This document shows positions 34,125 through 44,375 of a stretch of 64,000 nt of DNA, in pieces. The DNA comes from Gigaspora rosea. Lineage: Eukaryota; Glomeromycota; Glomeromycetes; Diversisporales; Gigasporaceae. The first letter of the stretch is position 1, and each line of letters starts with the position of its first letter. The stretch is taken from contig QKWP01001217.1 in NCBI GenBank assembly GCA_003550325.1, positions 4,600 through 68,599 on the forward strand. Reading direction: 5' to 3'. The notes beneath the pieces were generated by a model. That model made no database searches, was not told the DNA's origin, and saw only the letters and a list, made by a program, of their open reading frames with translations. The translations under genes were made by a program, and so were the position numbers.

Positions 34125-35400
34125 TTTAATTTTTTTTTTTTTTATAATAATATAAGTACTAACGTTACATTCTTTTCTTTAGAACGAACGTAGTATGATA
34201 TAGCTAGAACAGACGTATCACGGTATTTAGTTTTTTCTTTTTTTTTGCTTTTTTTTTAATAATATAAGTACTAACGTTACGTTCTTTTCTTTAGAACGAA
34301 CATAGTACGATAGTTGGATGTAGCTAGAATGGTATTTAGTTTTTTGTTTTTTTTGGTTTTTTTTTATAAATATAAGTACTAACGTTATGTTCTTTTCTTT
34401 AGAACAAACATAATATGATGTAGCTTAGAAAGAACGGACGTATTACGGTATTTAATTTTTTTTTTTTTTATAATAATATAAGTACTAACGTTACGTTCTT
34501 TTTTTTAAAATGAACATAGTACAATGTAGCTAGAACAGATGTATCACGGTATTTAGTTTTTTTTTTATAAATATAAGTACTAACGTTACGTTCTTTTCTT
34601 TAGAATGAACATAGTACGATATAGCTTAGAAAGAACGGACGTATCACGGTATTTAGTTTTTTCTTTTTTTTTTTTTAAAAATATAAGTACTAACGTTACG
34701 TGCTTTTCTTCAGAATGAACGTAGTATGATATAGCTTAGAAAGAACAGATGTATCACGGTATTTAATTTTTTTTTTTTTTATAATAATATAAGTACTAAC
34801 GTTACATTCTTTTCTTTAGAACGAACGTAGTATGATATAGCTAGAACAGACGTATCACGGTATTTAGTTTTTTCTTTTTTTTTGCTTTTTTTTTATAAAT
34901 ATAAGTACTAACGTTACGTTCTTTTCTTTAGAGCGAACATAGTACGATGTAGCTTAGAAAGAACAGATGTATTATGGTATTTAGTTTTTTTTTTTTTTTA
35001 TACTAACGTTACGTTTTTTTCTTTAGAATGAACATAGTACGATAGTTATAGTTGGATGTAGCTAGAACGGTATTTAGTTTTTTCTTTTTTTTTTATATAA
35101 TATAAGTACTAACGTTACGTTCTTTTCTTTAGAACGAATAGTACAATAGTTGGATGTAGCTAGAACGGTATTTAGTTTTTTCAATTTTTTTTTTTTATAT
35201 TTTACGATACTAATGTTCTTTTCTTTAGAACATAGTACGATTGTTAGGATGTAGCTAGAACGCGCATAGCACGAAAGTTAGTATATGATTTTTTTTTTTT
35301 ATATATATATACTAATGGTTCTTTTTTTTAGAATAACGTAGTACGATTGTTAGTTAGTATAGGCCGTAGCAGTAGCATAATAGTTAGCTGGGAATAGCAC
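34125..35400. repeat. ~106-bp tandem satellite, twelve units
   Basis: Units contain AAGTACTAACGTTACG, TTCTTTTCTTTAGAACGAAC, ATAGTACGAT, TAGCTAGAAC and GTATCACGGTATTTAG, then a poly-T. The word AACGTT falls at about 34161, 34273, 34381, 34487, 34582, 34692, 34798, 34910, 35005, 35111, 35212 and 35324 (spacing 95-112). Units decay towards the right. The array starts at the gap, so its true length is unknown. Confidence 0.88.
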
Positions 35401-35525
35401 GATAGTTGGAATCAGATTTATATTGTAAATTGTATTTTTTAATATAATAAATTTCGAATTTTTTATTTTTTTTTTAAATAATAAATTTCAAATATCTTTT
35501 TTTTTAAATTCGAATATATATGATA

Positions 35526-35615
35526 ACCAATCAAAATCGATCACGTGATCACGTGATTGATTGATTTCGATCAATCGATCATGTAATCACGTGATCGATT
35601 TTGATTGGTCGATCA
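35526..35615. repeat. Palindrome of CACGTGATC words
   Basis: CCAATCAAAATCGATCACGTG on the left is mirrored by CACGTGATCGATTTTGATTGG on the right, with GATCAATCGATC between. It could extrude as a hairpin. No TSD was identified. Confidence 0.7.
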
Positions 35616-35649
35616 CGGGGTCGTCATGGCGACATGTCTCCATAAAATA

Positions 35650-35737
35650 AAACTCATAAGATTTTATAAAATTTTATTAATAAAATTCTATAAAATCTTA
35701 TGATTCATAAAATTTTACAAAATGCACTAAGTAAACC
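35650..35737. mobile_element. Partial copy of the 151-bp palindromic MITE
   Basis: CATAAGATTTTATAAAATTT to AATGCACTAAGTAAAC matches the centre and right end of 18886-19036. The left end is missing. Confidence 0.6.
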
Positions 35738-35980
35738 TAACTAGCTTATATAATATTCCTAGGTTTAGCATGACTGTATCATGCAGCTACTCTAATTTTG
35801 GTGATCTTTCTGTATGAGTTCATTTTAGTAATATGAAAAGTGATATTTAAATCTAAAAGTTATATATATATATGTTGTTTAACTCCCCATAATTTGCCCA
35901 ATCTAGAGTGGGGATTATGTTAAGTATAGATTTAAATTGGAGTGGCCTTATTTCGCAGGATTCAAATTTTCACTTATGAC

Positions 35981-36219
35981 TAGTGATGCCACCAAAATTG
36001 ATTTTTAAAAAAGGCCTATTTCGTCTTCATTAGAGAAAATTGAAATTTTTTATAAGGAAGAGCAAATAAAATTTATATAAATATGTTCCTTATAATTTCG
36101 TCAATTCATAAAAAGTATCAAATAATTTCGTCTTTCAAGTAAAATAGGTCAAAAACAATTTCGTCTTCAAATTTTAATTTCGGGTTTTAGAACCCGAAAT
36201 GCTTTCGTTCTCATGTATA
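35981..36219 (+). mobile_element. MITE family E, copy 3
   Basis: 239 bp, starting TAGTGATGCCACC and ending TATGTATA like the other copies. Flanks are CTTATGAC (35973-35980) and CTTAGAAC (36220-36227), six of eight matching. Contains the same ATTTCGTCT words and terminal hairpin. Confidence 0.75.
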
Positions 36220-36225
36220 CTTAGA

Positions 36226-36700
36226 ACTTAATTGACTTGATTCCGATTAGGTAGACATATTCCCAATTTAGAAAGAGTAAATATTGCTGATCTTTTGAAG
36301 AGGGTAAACCGAATTGCCCACTTTTTGGCAAAATTTCGAAAAAACCAAAGAGAGATAGCAGGAGTACCAAAACTCATAAAAAGTGTAAGTTTTACGTTTT
36401 GTAGAATAGTATAGATAACCAAAAGTATGTTTCTGTTTAGACTTCCACATCTTTTGACAAAAAAAACTCCAGGGTTTTTGACCTATTACGTTTTTAATAG
36501 CAATGAAGTCTTCCATCCAAAGAACCAAACCCACAAAGAAAAATCTTTTTTAGCTCTATTTTAGTCTTCTCACATGCAATCTGAAGTCCTGTATTCAAGT
36601 TGCTTTTAGATAGAGTTTTTGTTATATATAAAAATGCTAACTACAAAATTTTCGTAAATTGGTATTTATGGGAAGTTTTGGTGTGTATATTACATACTAT
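36226..36700 (-). mobile_element. Decayed retroposon family R, copy 3
   Basis: On the minus strand TTTTGGTACTCCTGCTATC, TTTTCGAAATTTTGCC, AAAAGATCAGCAATATTTAC and CTACCTAATCGGAATCAAG match 42030-42175 and 23680-23830. Two overlapping minus ORFs (64 and 88 codons) arise from it. The copy ends where MITE E copy 3 begins. No tail or TSD seen. Confidence 0.55.
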
Positions 36701-36889
36701 TGAAACAGTAGTTATTGCTTTAGTCATTATATATTTATTCATAAATAAAGGCAAGATTGTCAAACATAAAAAAAAAATAAATTAATTAATTAATTTATTA
36801 ATTATTAAGACTTGGGACATAGTTAGGATGCTTGTAATGCTGGGATATTAGAACATTAAAACATGCCAAAAAAAAGCTAAGATAGTAAA

Positions 36890-38262
36890 AATACTTGCAA
36901 TTCGATTACGGAAATTGCCTATTTAAACTCTTCGATCTTTATCTGACTTTTAACTGATTTGCTAGATATTTGCATTACCTATATAGTCAGTTCAGATACT
37001 CAGGTTTCATTTTTTAATTATCACTTAAGACTCTTTTTCATATCCGAAAGTACAATTTAGCTTATTCTCAACAGAAAACTTAATAATGTAGTATCTGTTT
37101 TATCAGGTATTTATCTATACTTTAGTAACTTGTGTATTCACCAAGATTTACACTTGTAGTCAGAGAGATACCCTGCAATCTCTACAATTATCTATTTCTG
37201 CTCTTGTAAGGTTTGCTCTGATCCTAGTACTTACTGTCACCTTCTTACTGGTCCTTTCTCAATATATTCCAAACTTCTAATCTAGTTGGCTCAGAAGAGT
37301 TGATCAGCTAGTTGACCTACTTCGTATTAGGTGCCATTACAGTTTTTTTCCTTTAGTGCCTACTTTCAAAATATAGATTCTTTTTCTCTAGTACAACTTT
37401 GGCAGCCAGGTTGGTAAACCCTTTTCTCCAAAGGTCTTTTGTTATTCAATTCTCTGGTTCTAATTTCTGATACTCTAGTTTTAATTGCACTATCAAAGAA
37501 CTTTGCTATCTCCTTACTTGGAACTTGCCAAATAGGTTTCTGTACTTTTTCTGTTTTTCTAGTTTCTTGAATTTGTCTGTATAACAGGATACAACTACAC
37601 TTAAAAGCTCCTATTCGAGATGATCAACCAAGACTACAGGTAATATATTCAACTAATCAATAAAAATCAATTAGAGAGCATCTATAAATAATGTTATACA
37701 AGAGGGTTGGACAAAAGATAACATTTTTTTCAATAAATAGAGAGATCAAAAAAATATAACGTAATTTTTTTAGAAATAATTGGCTAAAAACTGATCCAAT
37801 GATCTAAATTTAATGATTTTTTGGTACTGTTTGATTTATCGCAATCACTGGATCAAAAGTTATTGGCCAAATACTATTGCTTATATCTTTTCTTATAAAA
37901 TTACTATATAACCAATAGTTTTTTGTGAATATCTTTTGATCTAGTAATCCAAATGACATGATTTTGGTATTATTGAATTCGTCTCACAGAGATGAATCGA
38001 ATGGTACAAAATTATCTAAATCGAATTACTATGTCACAATATATTCAAGTTTTTGTAAAATTTTATATATAAATATATGGATTTTGAATAAATTTTTTAT
38101 ATAGTAGAGGGAGGGTCAAGTACTACTATAAGAGTGTATATAACATTATTTATGAATGCCCCTTACCAAAACACAGATCTATTTTTTCAAATCATCACTA
38201 GTAGAATTTGAATCCTAGATCTGCTATTTGGTATAACAATTTACCAGTATTCCTAAGTTACT
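36890..38262 (-). mobile_element. Old tRNA-headed retroposon, copy 3, split by a MITE
   Basis: Strongly diverged from 21190-22216 but alignable throughout (for example TGCTCTTGTAAGGTTTG versus TGCCCTTGTAAGGTTCA, and AAGACTACAGGTAATATA). The head region is 38170-38262. It carries an HL1 MITE at 37674-38162, inserted at a TTA that is present once in copy 1 (about 22111-22113). Confidence 0.75.
37674..38162. mobile_element. Harbinger-like MITE family HL1, copy 3
   Basis: Starts GAGAGCATCTATAAATAATG and ends with the inverse GGGGCATTCATAAATAATG. TTA flanks at 37671-37673 and 38163-38165. The homologous empty site in the 21-kb retroposon confirms both the boundaries and the 3-bp duplication. Confidence 0.88.
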
Positions 38263-38716
38263 ATACTTTTAAAAATTAAATTCAAATAATTTTTTTGTAT
38301 AAATTTATATATAAAATTAAAATGAGTTAACTTATTTGATTTATATAAGTAATAGCAATGCAAAGTATTTTATATGAACATGAACATGTCCTGTAAGGGG
38401 GCATCCAGAAATAAGGTTATACAAGAGAGAAGGAGGGGGTCTGTCAAAATATAACGTTTTTCTTCTTAAGTAGAGGAGTCAAAAAAATATAATGCAATTT
38501 TAATTTTTTTTTTATTAAACCCCTTTTATGAGAACGCTGGAAGGCGTACTATAACACAATTTTTTTAGAAAAAATCGTCTAAAAACTGATCCAGTAGTCC
38601 AAATTTAATGATTTTAATATCATTCAATTCGTCTCGGTGAGAGGAGTCGAATGGTACTAATTTCATTTTATTTGGATCACTGGATCTAAAGTTATTGGTC
38701 AAATACTATATAGTTA

Positions 38717-38804
38717 TTGGTCGCGTAGTGACCAATAACTGCAGTTATTCGTCAAAATTTTTGATGAATAAAGCAGTTATTGGTAGCTACGCGCCTAGTA
38801 ACGG
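38717..38804. repeat. Small near-perfect palindrome (CGCGTAG...CTACGCG)
   Basis: CGCGTAGTGACCAATAACTG is mirrored by AGTTATTGGTAGCTACGCG, and the inner TTATTCGTCAAAA by TTTTGATGAATAA. About 73 bp can fold into one hairpin. It sits between the left MITE half and the recombinase element and belongs to neither. Confidence 0.75.
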
Positions 38805-38992
38805 TATTATCCTTCTGGCCATGATGATCTGCAAAATTTTTTTCTATAAATATAAACCTTTTACTTTTTAAAGCTCTTTCTGATAGCTTATTTAATCAAA
38901 ACATGGCTAAATATAATATAAATAAATTCGTATTTTTTTTTTTAAATTAATTTAAAAATTTAAAAATATTAATAAAAGATATATATATATAT

Positions 38993-39277
38993 TAGGGTTC
39001 CACAATTTGATTTGATCTTCAAATATTTGAATCAAATATTTGATCAAATTCAAATTCAAATTTGACTATATTTGATTTGATCAAATTCAAATATGACCAA
39101 ATTTGATTTGATTTGACAAATATTTGATTTGATTTGAAAATTACTATTAAAATTCAAATTCAAATCAAATTCATATTCAAATATTTGAATCAAATCAAAA
39201 TCAAATCAGTGTCAATTTGATTTGATCAAATTTAAATTGATCCAATATTTGATTTGATTTGAATTTGAGGAACCCTA
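38993..39277. mobile_element. hAT MITE TAGGGTTCC family, copy 1
   Basis: TAGGGTTCC at the left and GGAACCCTA at the right, 285 bp. Flanks ATATATAT on both sides (38985-38992 and 39278-39285) fit an 8-bp TSD, although the target is a simple repeat. The interior is almost entirely TTTGATTTGA / TCAAATCAAA words. Copy 2 at 58706-58990 has the same length. Confidence 0.8.
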
Positions 39278-39301
39278 ATATATATATAGCGTACAAATTT
39301 T

Positions 39302-40968
39302 ATTAAAGAAAGTTATTTGCTATCAACAGAAGAATTAGACCAAATTACAAAGTCACAGGTTCCAGAAAATACTTCGAAGTCTATTGAGAAATGGGTTAAT
39401 ATCCTTAAGAATTGGTGTAAGAAAGTTGGATACATCTATGATGTTGAAACTATAACTAACAAGTCACAACTTGAACGAAAGATGCAAGAATTTGTTGTTG
39501 GTGTGTGGCAACTTAAAACTGGAAAAGAATATTCACCATCTTCTCTAAAAAATGCTCTAATTCTATTAAGTCAATAGATCTACGATGCACAAGTTGGTTC
39601 CACAAAATTTAAGTTATCACACAGAGATGATTTTAGAAATTTGTGGAACATACTAGTTGGCAAAATGAAACAGTTGAAATGAAATAGAATTATTCCACAA
39701 CATCATGATCCATTAACTGAAGAAGAAATTACTCTTATATTTAATCATCCAAGTGTATCAGCATCTGATGCTCAAGGGTTACAATATCGAGTATTTATAT
39801 AGATGTGTATGCTTTGTGCACCACGGGGTGGTGAGCATGGTCTAATGAAAATTTCACAATTTAAATTTCTTCCTAATGGCGGAATTATTTTTACAAAATG
39901 GTTTCAAAAAAATAATCAGGGAAGGTTAGATGATAATGGTAATGCAACTAGTACCGTATTCCAATTCCACCAGATCATATAGGAAAACCTGGACCTGTTC
40001 ATGATATTCGGCTTTATTTTTCTAAATGATCTGCAAATTGTAATACGTTAAATTTACATCTTCAATTAGCAAAAAATCCGATTGGTAATTAAGAAGATAC
40101 TTTAATTTTTCTTTTTCGATTACTTCTAAGTACTGTATTATTATTAACTTTATTTTTATTTTAGGAGATACATGGTACAAAGATAAAAAGCTTGAAAATC
40201 ATACGATAAATACTATGTTAAAGCAAATTTGCCAAACCTGTAATATTAAAATTGAAGATCGAAATATCATCAATCATTCTGGTCATACTATATCAATTAC
40301 ACGTTTATATCAACTTGAAACATCTAACTCAACTTTAATGTCAATCACTGGTCATAAAAGCGAAACTTCTGTTAGAATTTATTCACATTCTTCTAAGCAA
40401 CAAAAGAAAGATTGTTTATCGGCAATAATTAATTCTGGTATAAATAACATTGAGGTAATTTACAGTATTTAAATTACTTATAAATTGGTATGTATTAGTA
40501 TAAACTGACGTTTTTTGTTACTTAAATTTAGACCAACCCAAACATACAAGCTTTTGAATCAAACGATTATGATAATATTGAACCAAACAATAAGAATATC
40601 ATTGAATCAGATGATCACAACAATATTGAATTAAATGATTACGATAATCAAATGGTCAAGATAATGAAAAGCTGGTAGTGCAAATTTATAATTGTTTTTT
40701 TTTTTTTTTTTTTACTTTAATTAATAATTAATTATGCTAATTTTTTTTAAACAAATTCTGATTCACAAAATCGTACACCATTATTAAATATTCAAACTAA
40801 TTCTATTACTCAAACCAGACCTGGTATTTATGGTTCTGAAAACCCTCATCCTAATGCATTCAAAAAAAATCCAACACTTGGAGGCCATCAACCTTTAAAG
40901 AGAAAAAAACAAAATTCTCAAATTATCAACAACTATTATATTACTACTAGTACTGTAATTTTTAAGTA
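39302..40968 (+). pseudogene. Crypton-like tyrosine recombinase (DUF3504-type) pseudogene
   Basis: The N-terminal SAM-like part (ENTSKSIEKWVNILKNWC at about 39368-39421) is followed by the first catalytic arginine in the box LCAPRGGEHGLM near 39813. After a probable intron (about 40090-40164) comes the C-terminal box HSGHTISITRLYQ near 40278. GHKSETSVRIYSH near 40350 holds the likely catalytic tyrosine. A low-complexity Asn/Asp-rich stretch follows, then a basic tail (LKRKKQNSQII) near 40900. In-frame stops (for example after LILLSQ at 39577) show it is dead. Tyrosine recombinases of this type move Crypton elements. The expected second-arginine position HxxR reads ISITR and is usable. The likely start codon is lost or upstream of the MITE at 38993. 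Confidence 0.75.
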
Positions 40969-41699
40969 AAATTATATTATGCGATATATATCATGTAATC
41001 AGTACTATAAGATATATAAAATTGCTTAATAAAGTTTAAATTCCGATACTATTGGAATTTATAAATAAATAATAATTATATTATTGATCGATGCAGATCA
41101 TAATGGCCTGAAGGATAATATTGGTTATTATGTTTTCTTATAAAATAACTATAAAATCAATAGTTTTTTGTGAATAACCATTGATCCAGTAATCCAAATG
41201 AAATGATTTTGGTATCATTAGATTTGTCTCACTGAGACGAATTGAATGGTACCTAGATCATCCAAATCAGATCACTATGTTACAATATATTCAAAGTTTT
41301 TGTAAAATTTTATATATAAATATACAGATCTTGAAAAATTTTTTTATATAGTAGAGGGGGGTCAAGTGCTACTATGAGAGGGTACATAATGTTATTTATG
41401 GATGCCCCTAACTGCTAAAAATATATTAGATTAATACTTGGTTTTTTTGAAGAAAGTACTCAAGTTTAGTATTGTTATAAAATATAGATACAAATAGCAG
41501 ATATTTCAAAATAGAACATTCATAGAATTTTTTTGTTCTAAATATTTAGCAAATTAATATATAGAAATAAGTCAGTAAAAAAAGGAACAAATTTTTTCTA
41601 AATAAAAGTTTTTTTAACTTTAAGCTTAAACATTTTAACAACTATTTTATAAATAATAATATTTTTTTATTTTAATTCTATATAATTCATAAAAATCTA

Positions 41700-42960
41700 A
41701 GCAACTCTTTCCGATAATCTCTTGTACCAAATTTTCCAAGAATACCGATCTATGAAAACTCTATAGTTAACATATCTATACACAACAAAACTTCACCAAG
41801 CTACTATCAGGTACAAAGTCCATTCACTGGATATTCTGCTTCTGAAATAGAGATGAAAAAGATATGCAGACTTTTAAGCAAAGCACCTTGGCAAGCTTTG
41901 GTACTATCAAACAAAGATATAGTAGAAAAACTCTGGAGCTTTGTCAAGTCCTATGGATATGAAAATAGAAGTAGAAGCTTGGTTAGATATGTTATTCTAT
42001 ATAGCGTAACTCTGTCAAAATCCTTTAGATTTGGTACTCTTTTCCTGCACTCCTTTGGTCTTTTCGAAATTTCAAAAAAGTGAGCATTTTGGTTACCACC
42101 TCCAAAAGATCAGCAGTGTTTACTCCTTCCGAATTGAATACATGCCTACCAAATCAGAATCAAGTCACGAGTAAAATTGGGTCCTTTGAGATAAACAATA
42201 AATGATACGTGAGATGTTTTGAAGTAAAATTCGAAAAGAAATTTCTTTTTAGAATATTCTATTAGGTGTAGTTTTTTTCCTTTTTTCTTTTCTTAATCTG
42301 TACATATAATACTTAGATGAGGCAGTTCCTTGTGCAGTATTATATAATTTTTATCGTCTGGCACAGGCGTAAATAGTACTGTCATAGTTGTTTACTTTGT
42401 GCCCTTTTCTTCTATCTTTTCATTTTTATGTTTTATTACTTTGGTTTTTTGTTTAGATTGTATAGATTTCCCCCATTTTATTTTTCCTTTTATTTTCTTT
42501 AGGGCAGTGTCATTAATCACCTGATTATTTTTTATCAGAGGTCTACCCTCCCTCCCTCTTTCTCAATATATAAATAGTCAGGTTCTTATATATAATTTCA
42601 ACTTTTTTACCTCCCTCTCCCCCTAAAAAATCACCTGATTTTTGTTACTCCCCTTATACTTTTTTGTGTTCTGGCAAAATCCTGCTGCTCGAAAAGTTAG
42701 GAGAAAAGGGTTAGAAAGTAGGTGGTTATGACAAGTGGCAAACTCCAATCAGTGATTCGGGTACTCTAAATCTATTGAGAGAAGGGGTCTCTGATGAGAG
42801 AAATATTTGATATAGCAGGTCACATTTAAGGATCTTTAGGACACCTGAGTGGGTCGCACTTTAATATATTAACCTCAAAAGTAGGTAATCATGTTGTACT
42901 GGTATTATATAATTGATTAAAATAAAAGTTGTGGCATGGCTGCTGAATTTCAAAAAAAAA
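41700..42960 (+). mobile_element. Decayed retroposon family R, copy 4, with nested MITE
   Basis: Starts with AACTCTTTCCGATAATCTC and runs to GGCATGGCTGCTGAATTTC followed by (A)10. The tail motif resembles that of 23354-24564 (GTGGCTGCTTAAGGTT). A 76-codon ORF at 41853 is not conserved in frame. The MITE at 42502-42653 is inserted in its 3' third. A possible but imperfect TSD is ATTCTATATAATTC / ATTTTATATAATTTC. Confidence 0.65.
42502..42653. mobile_element. Tourist-like MITE HL2, copy 1, TTA TSD
   Basis: 152 bp, beginning GGGCAGTGTCATTAATCACC and ending, inverted, GGGGAGTAACAAAAATCAGG. TTA at 42499-42501 and 42654-42656. Copy 2 (57348-57499) has identical length and TAA flanks. Confidence 0.9.
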
Positions 42961-43385
42961 ATTTTATATAATTTCAAATAAAAAAAATTTTTAGCAAATT
43001 TGATTAAATAATTTTTAAAATATTTTAATTTAAAAATTAAAAAAATTTTACTAAAAATAATTTGTCTTTTTTCTACTGACTCAACTCTATATAATTACCA
43101 ACCAATAAAATTTATTGTATCCCTTATAAATTATAGTGGCCTACTATATTATTGTGGATACTTTTTAAAAATTTATTACTCAAAATCAGGTAAGTAAAAT
43201 AGCACGAAATTTATGTTATATGTTTGGTAGATCCCAAAATATAATATACTAAAATTTTGTGTAATTTAATTAGATTATATAAAAGTTATACAAAAAAACT
43301 ATAAAAATTGTTTTTTTTCATTTGACCAAAACTCCAAATTCAAAATTTTTTTTTATTTATACATTTTTTTTTTGGAAATTAGTAA

Positions 43386-43665
43386 ATAGTGCACCCTGCA
43401 CTGCAGTGCACCCCTATAGTAACAAATATAAATAATAATTAGAGTTAGGGTTAGGGTTAGGGTTAGGGTTAGAGTCAGGGTTAGGGCTAGGGTTAGGCTA
43501 AAGTTAAAGTTAAAATTAAAGTCAAAATTAAAGTTAGGATTAGGGTTAGGATTAAGATTAGTACAGAATTGGGAAAGGATCATTTTTTGTTAATAACGCA
43601 ACTGGGGTTACCCTAGTAAAATTTTGAGTAACATAAAAGGGGTGCACTGCAGTGCAGGTGCACTA
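43386..43665. mobile_element. CTGCAG-ended TIR element holding telomere-like repeats
   Basis: TIRs TAGTGCACCCTGCACTGCAG and its inverse near 43635-43665; each arm contains the palindrome TGCACTGCAGTGCA. The interior (43440-43560) is GTTAGGGTTAGGGTTAGGG decaying into GTTAAAGTTAAAATT. No TSD other than a possible TA was found. The 76-codon ORF across it is a repeat artefact. Confidence 0.7.
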
Positions 43666-43689
43666 TATTACAAACCCCTTTTTTTTACA

Positions 43690-44375
43690 AAAAAAAAAAT
43701 TATTTCCATTTTAATACTTTATAAGTCCCCTTTTGCTTTAATACAAGCGGCAACCCGATCAGGCATACTTGTAATTAGCTTATGATAATATTCAGGTAGT
43801 ATATTAATTTATGCCTTTTTAGGATATCTGAGCCTTTTTTTTTTGTCTCTGCCCACCTGATAAAACATATAAATATTATTTTGTACTACGGATTTGCTGC
43901 ACCCAACAGCTACAGCAATAGTACGAACCAAATCACCTCACTGGTGGCCATAATTTATTGCACCCTATTGGTCTTTTATTAAATCTTTATGACAATCCCA
44001 TTGTTTTGTGAAACAAAAAAGGATATGTATTATTATACCAATCTGCTATACAAACCTAGCCTTTTTTATATTGCACAACATTTGCATGATGTCATATTAT
44101 ATATGGGCGAAATTTTAAGTTAATCTAAAACAAGAATTTTTTAGTAAATCCAGAAAAATCTAAAAATTGATTTTCAGTCAAATTCAAAAATAGAAGTTCA
44201 TCAAATTTTCTGCATATCTTCCACATGACCTAATGAAATCATGTGAAATTTTAGTATATTGTACCTTGAGAACTGCTTAAAATGTAATATAGCTATGTTT
44301 ACTTACCCGAACCCAACTTATAAAATTTTAAAAAGTGTCCACAATTATGGTAGACCACTGAATTATTAGTTTTTA
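43690..44375 (-). pseudogene. Internally deleted Tc1/mariner transposase relic
   Basis: On the minus strand a helix-turn-helix piece (RTIAVAVGCSKSVVQNNI at about 43933-43880) runs, after a few codons, straight into the C-terminal block YYHKLITSMPDRVAACIKAK (about 43790-43735). That block is characteristic of Tc1 transposases. The catalytic DDE region is absent. CAGTGGTCTACCATAATTG near 44345-44363 looks like the 5' TIR typical of Tc1 elements; the matching 3' TIR was not found. Confidence 0.7.

Larger units (their letters stand above)
38805..41120 (+). mobile_element. 2.3-kb element with ~29-bp inverted ends carrying a tyrosine recombinase
   Basis: The left end TATTATCCTTCTGGCCATG continuing to ATGATCTGCA is matched inverted by the right end (41092-41120: TGCAGATCATAATGGCC, GAAGGATAATA). 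Only a few of about 29 bases differ. Inside lie the Crypton-like gene and a hAT MITE (38993-39277). A TA duplication is possible if the ends are trimmed by two bases, but no TSD is certain. Crypton elements usually lack long TIRs, so this combination is unusual. Confidence 0.65.
38397..41408. mobile_element. Harbinger-like MITE HL1, copy 4, split by a 2.4-kb insertion
   Basis: Left half 38397-38709 (GGGGGCATCCAGAAATAAGG) and right half 41121-41408 (ending GGATGCCCC), with TAA flanks at 38394-38396 and 41409-41411. The intact family reads AAATACTATTGGTTATTAT; here the sequence breaks after AAATACTAT and resumes TTGGTTATTA. The intervening 38710-41120 holds a small palindrome and the recombinase-bearing element. 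Confidence 0.85.

Noticed and set aside
33310..34155. Long ORF across the second N run
   Set aside because: Same reason; the sequence is unknown.
43353..43583. True chromosome end or telomere
   Set aside because: The TTAGGG-like array is short, degenerate and enclosed by inverted repeats, with ordinary sequence on both sides.
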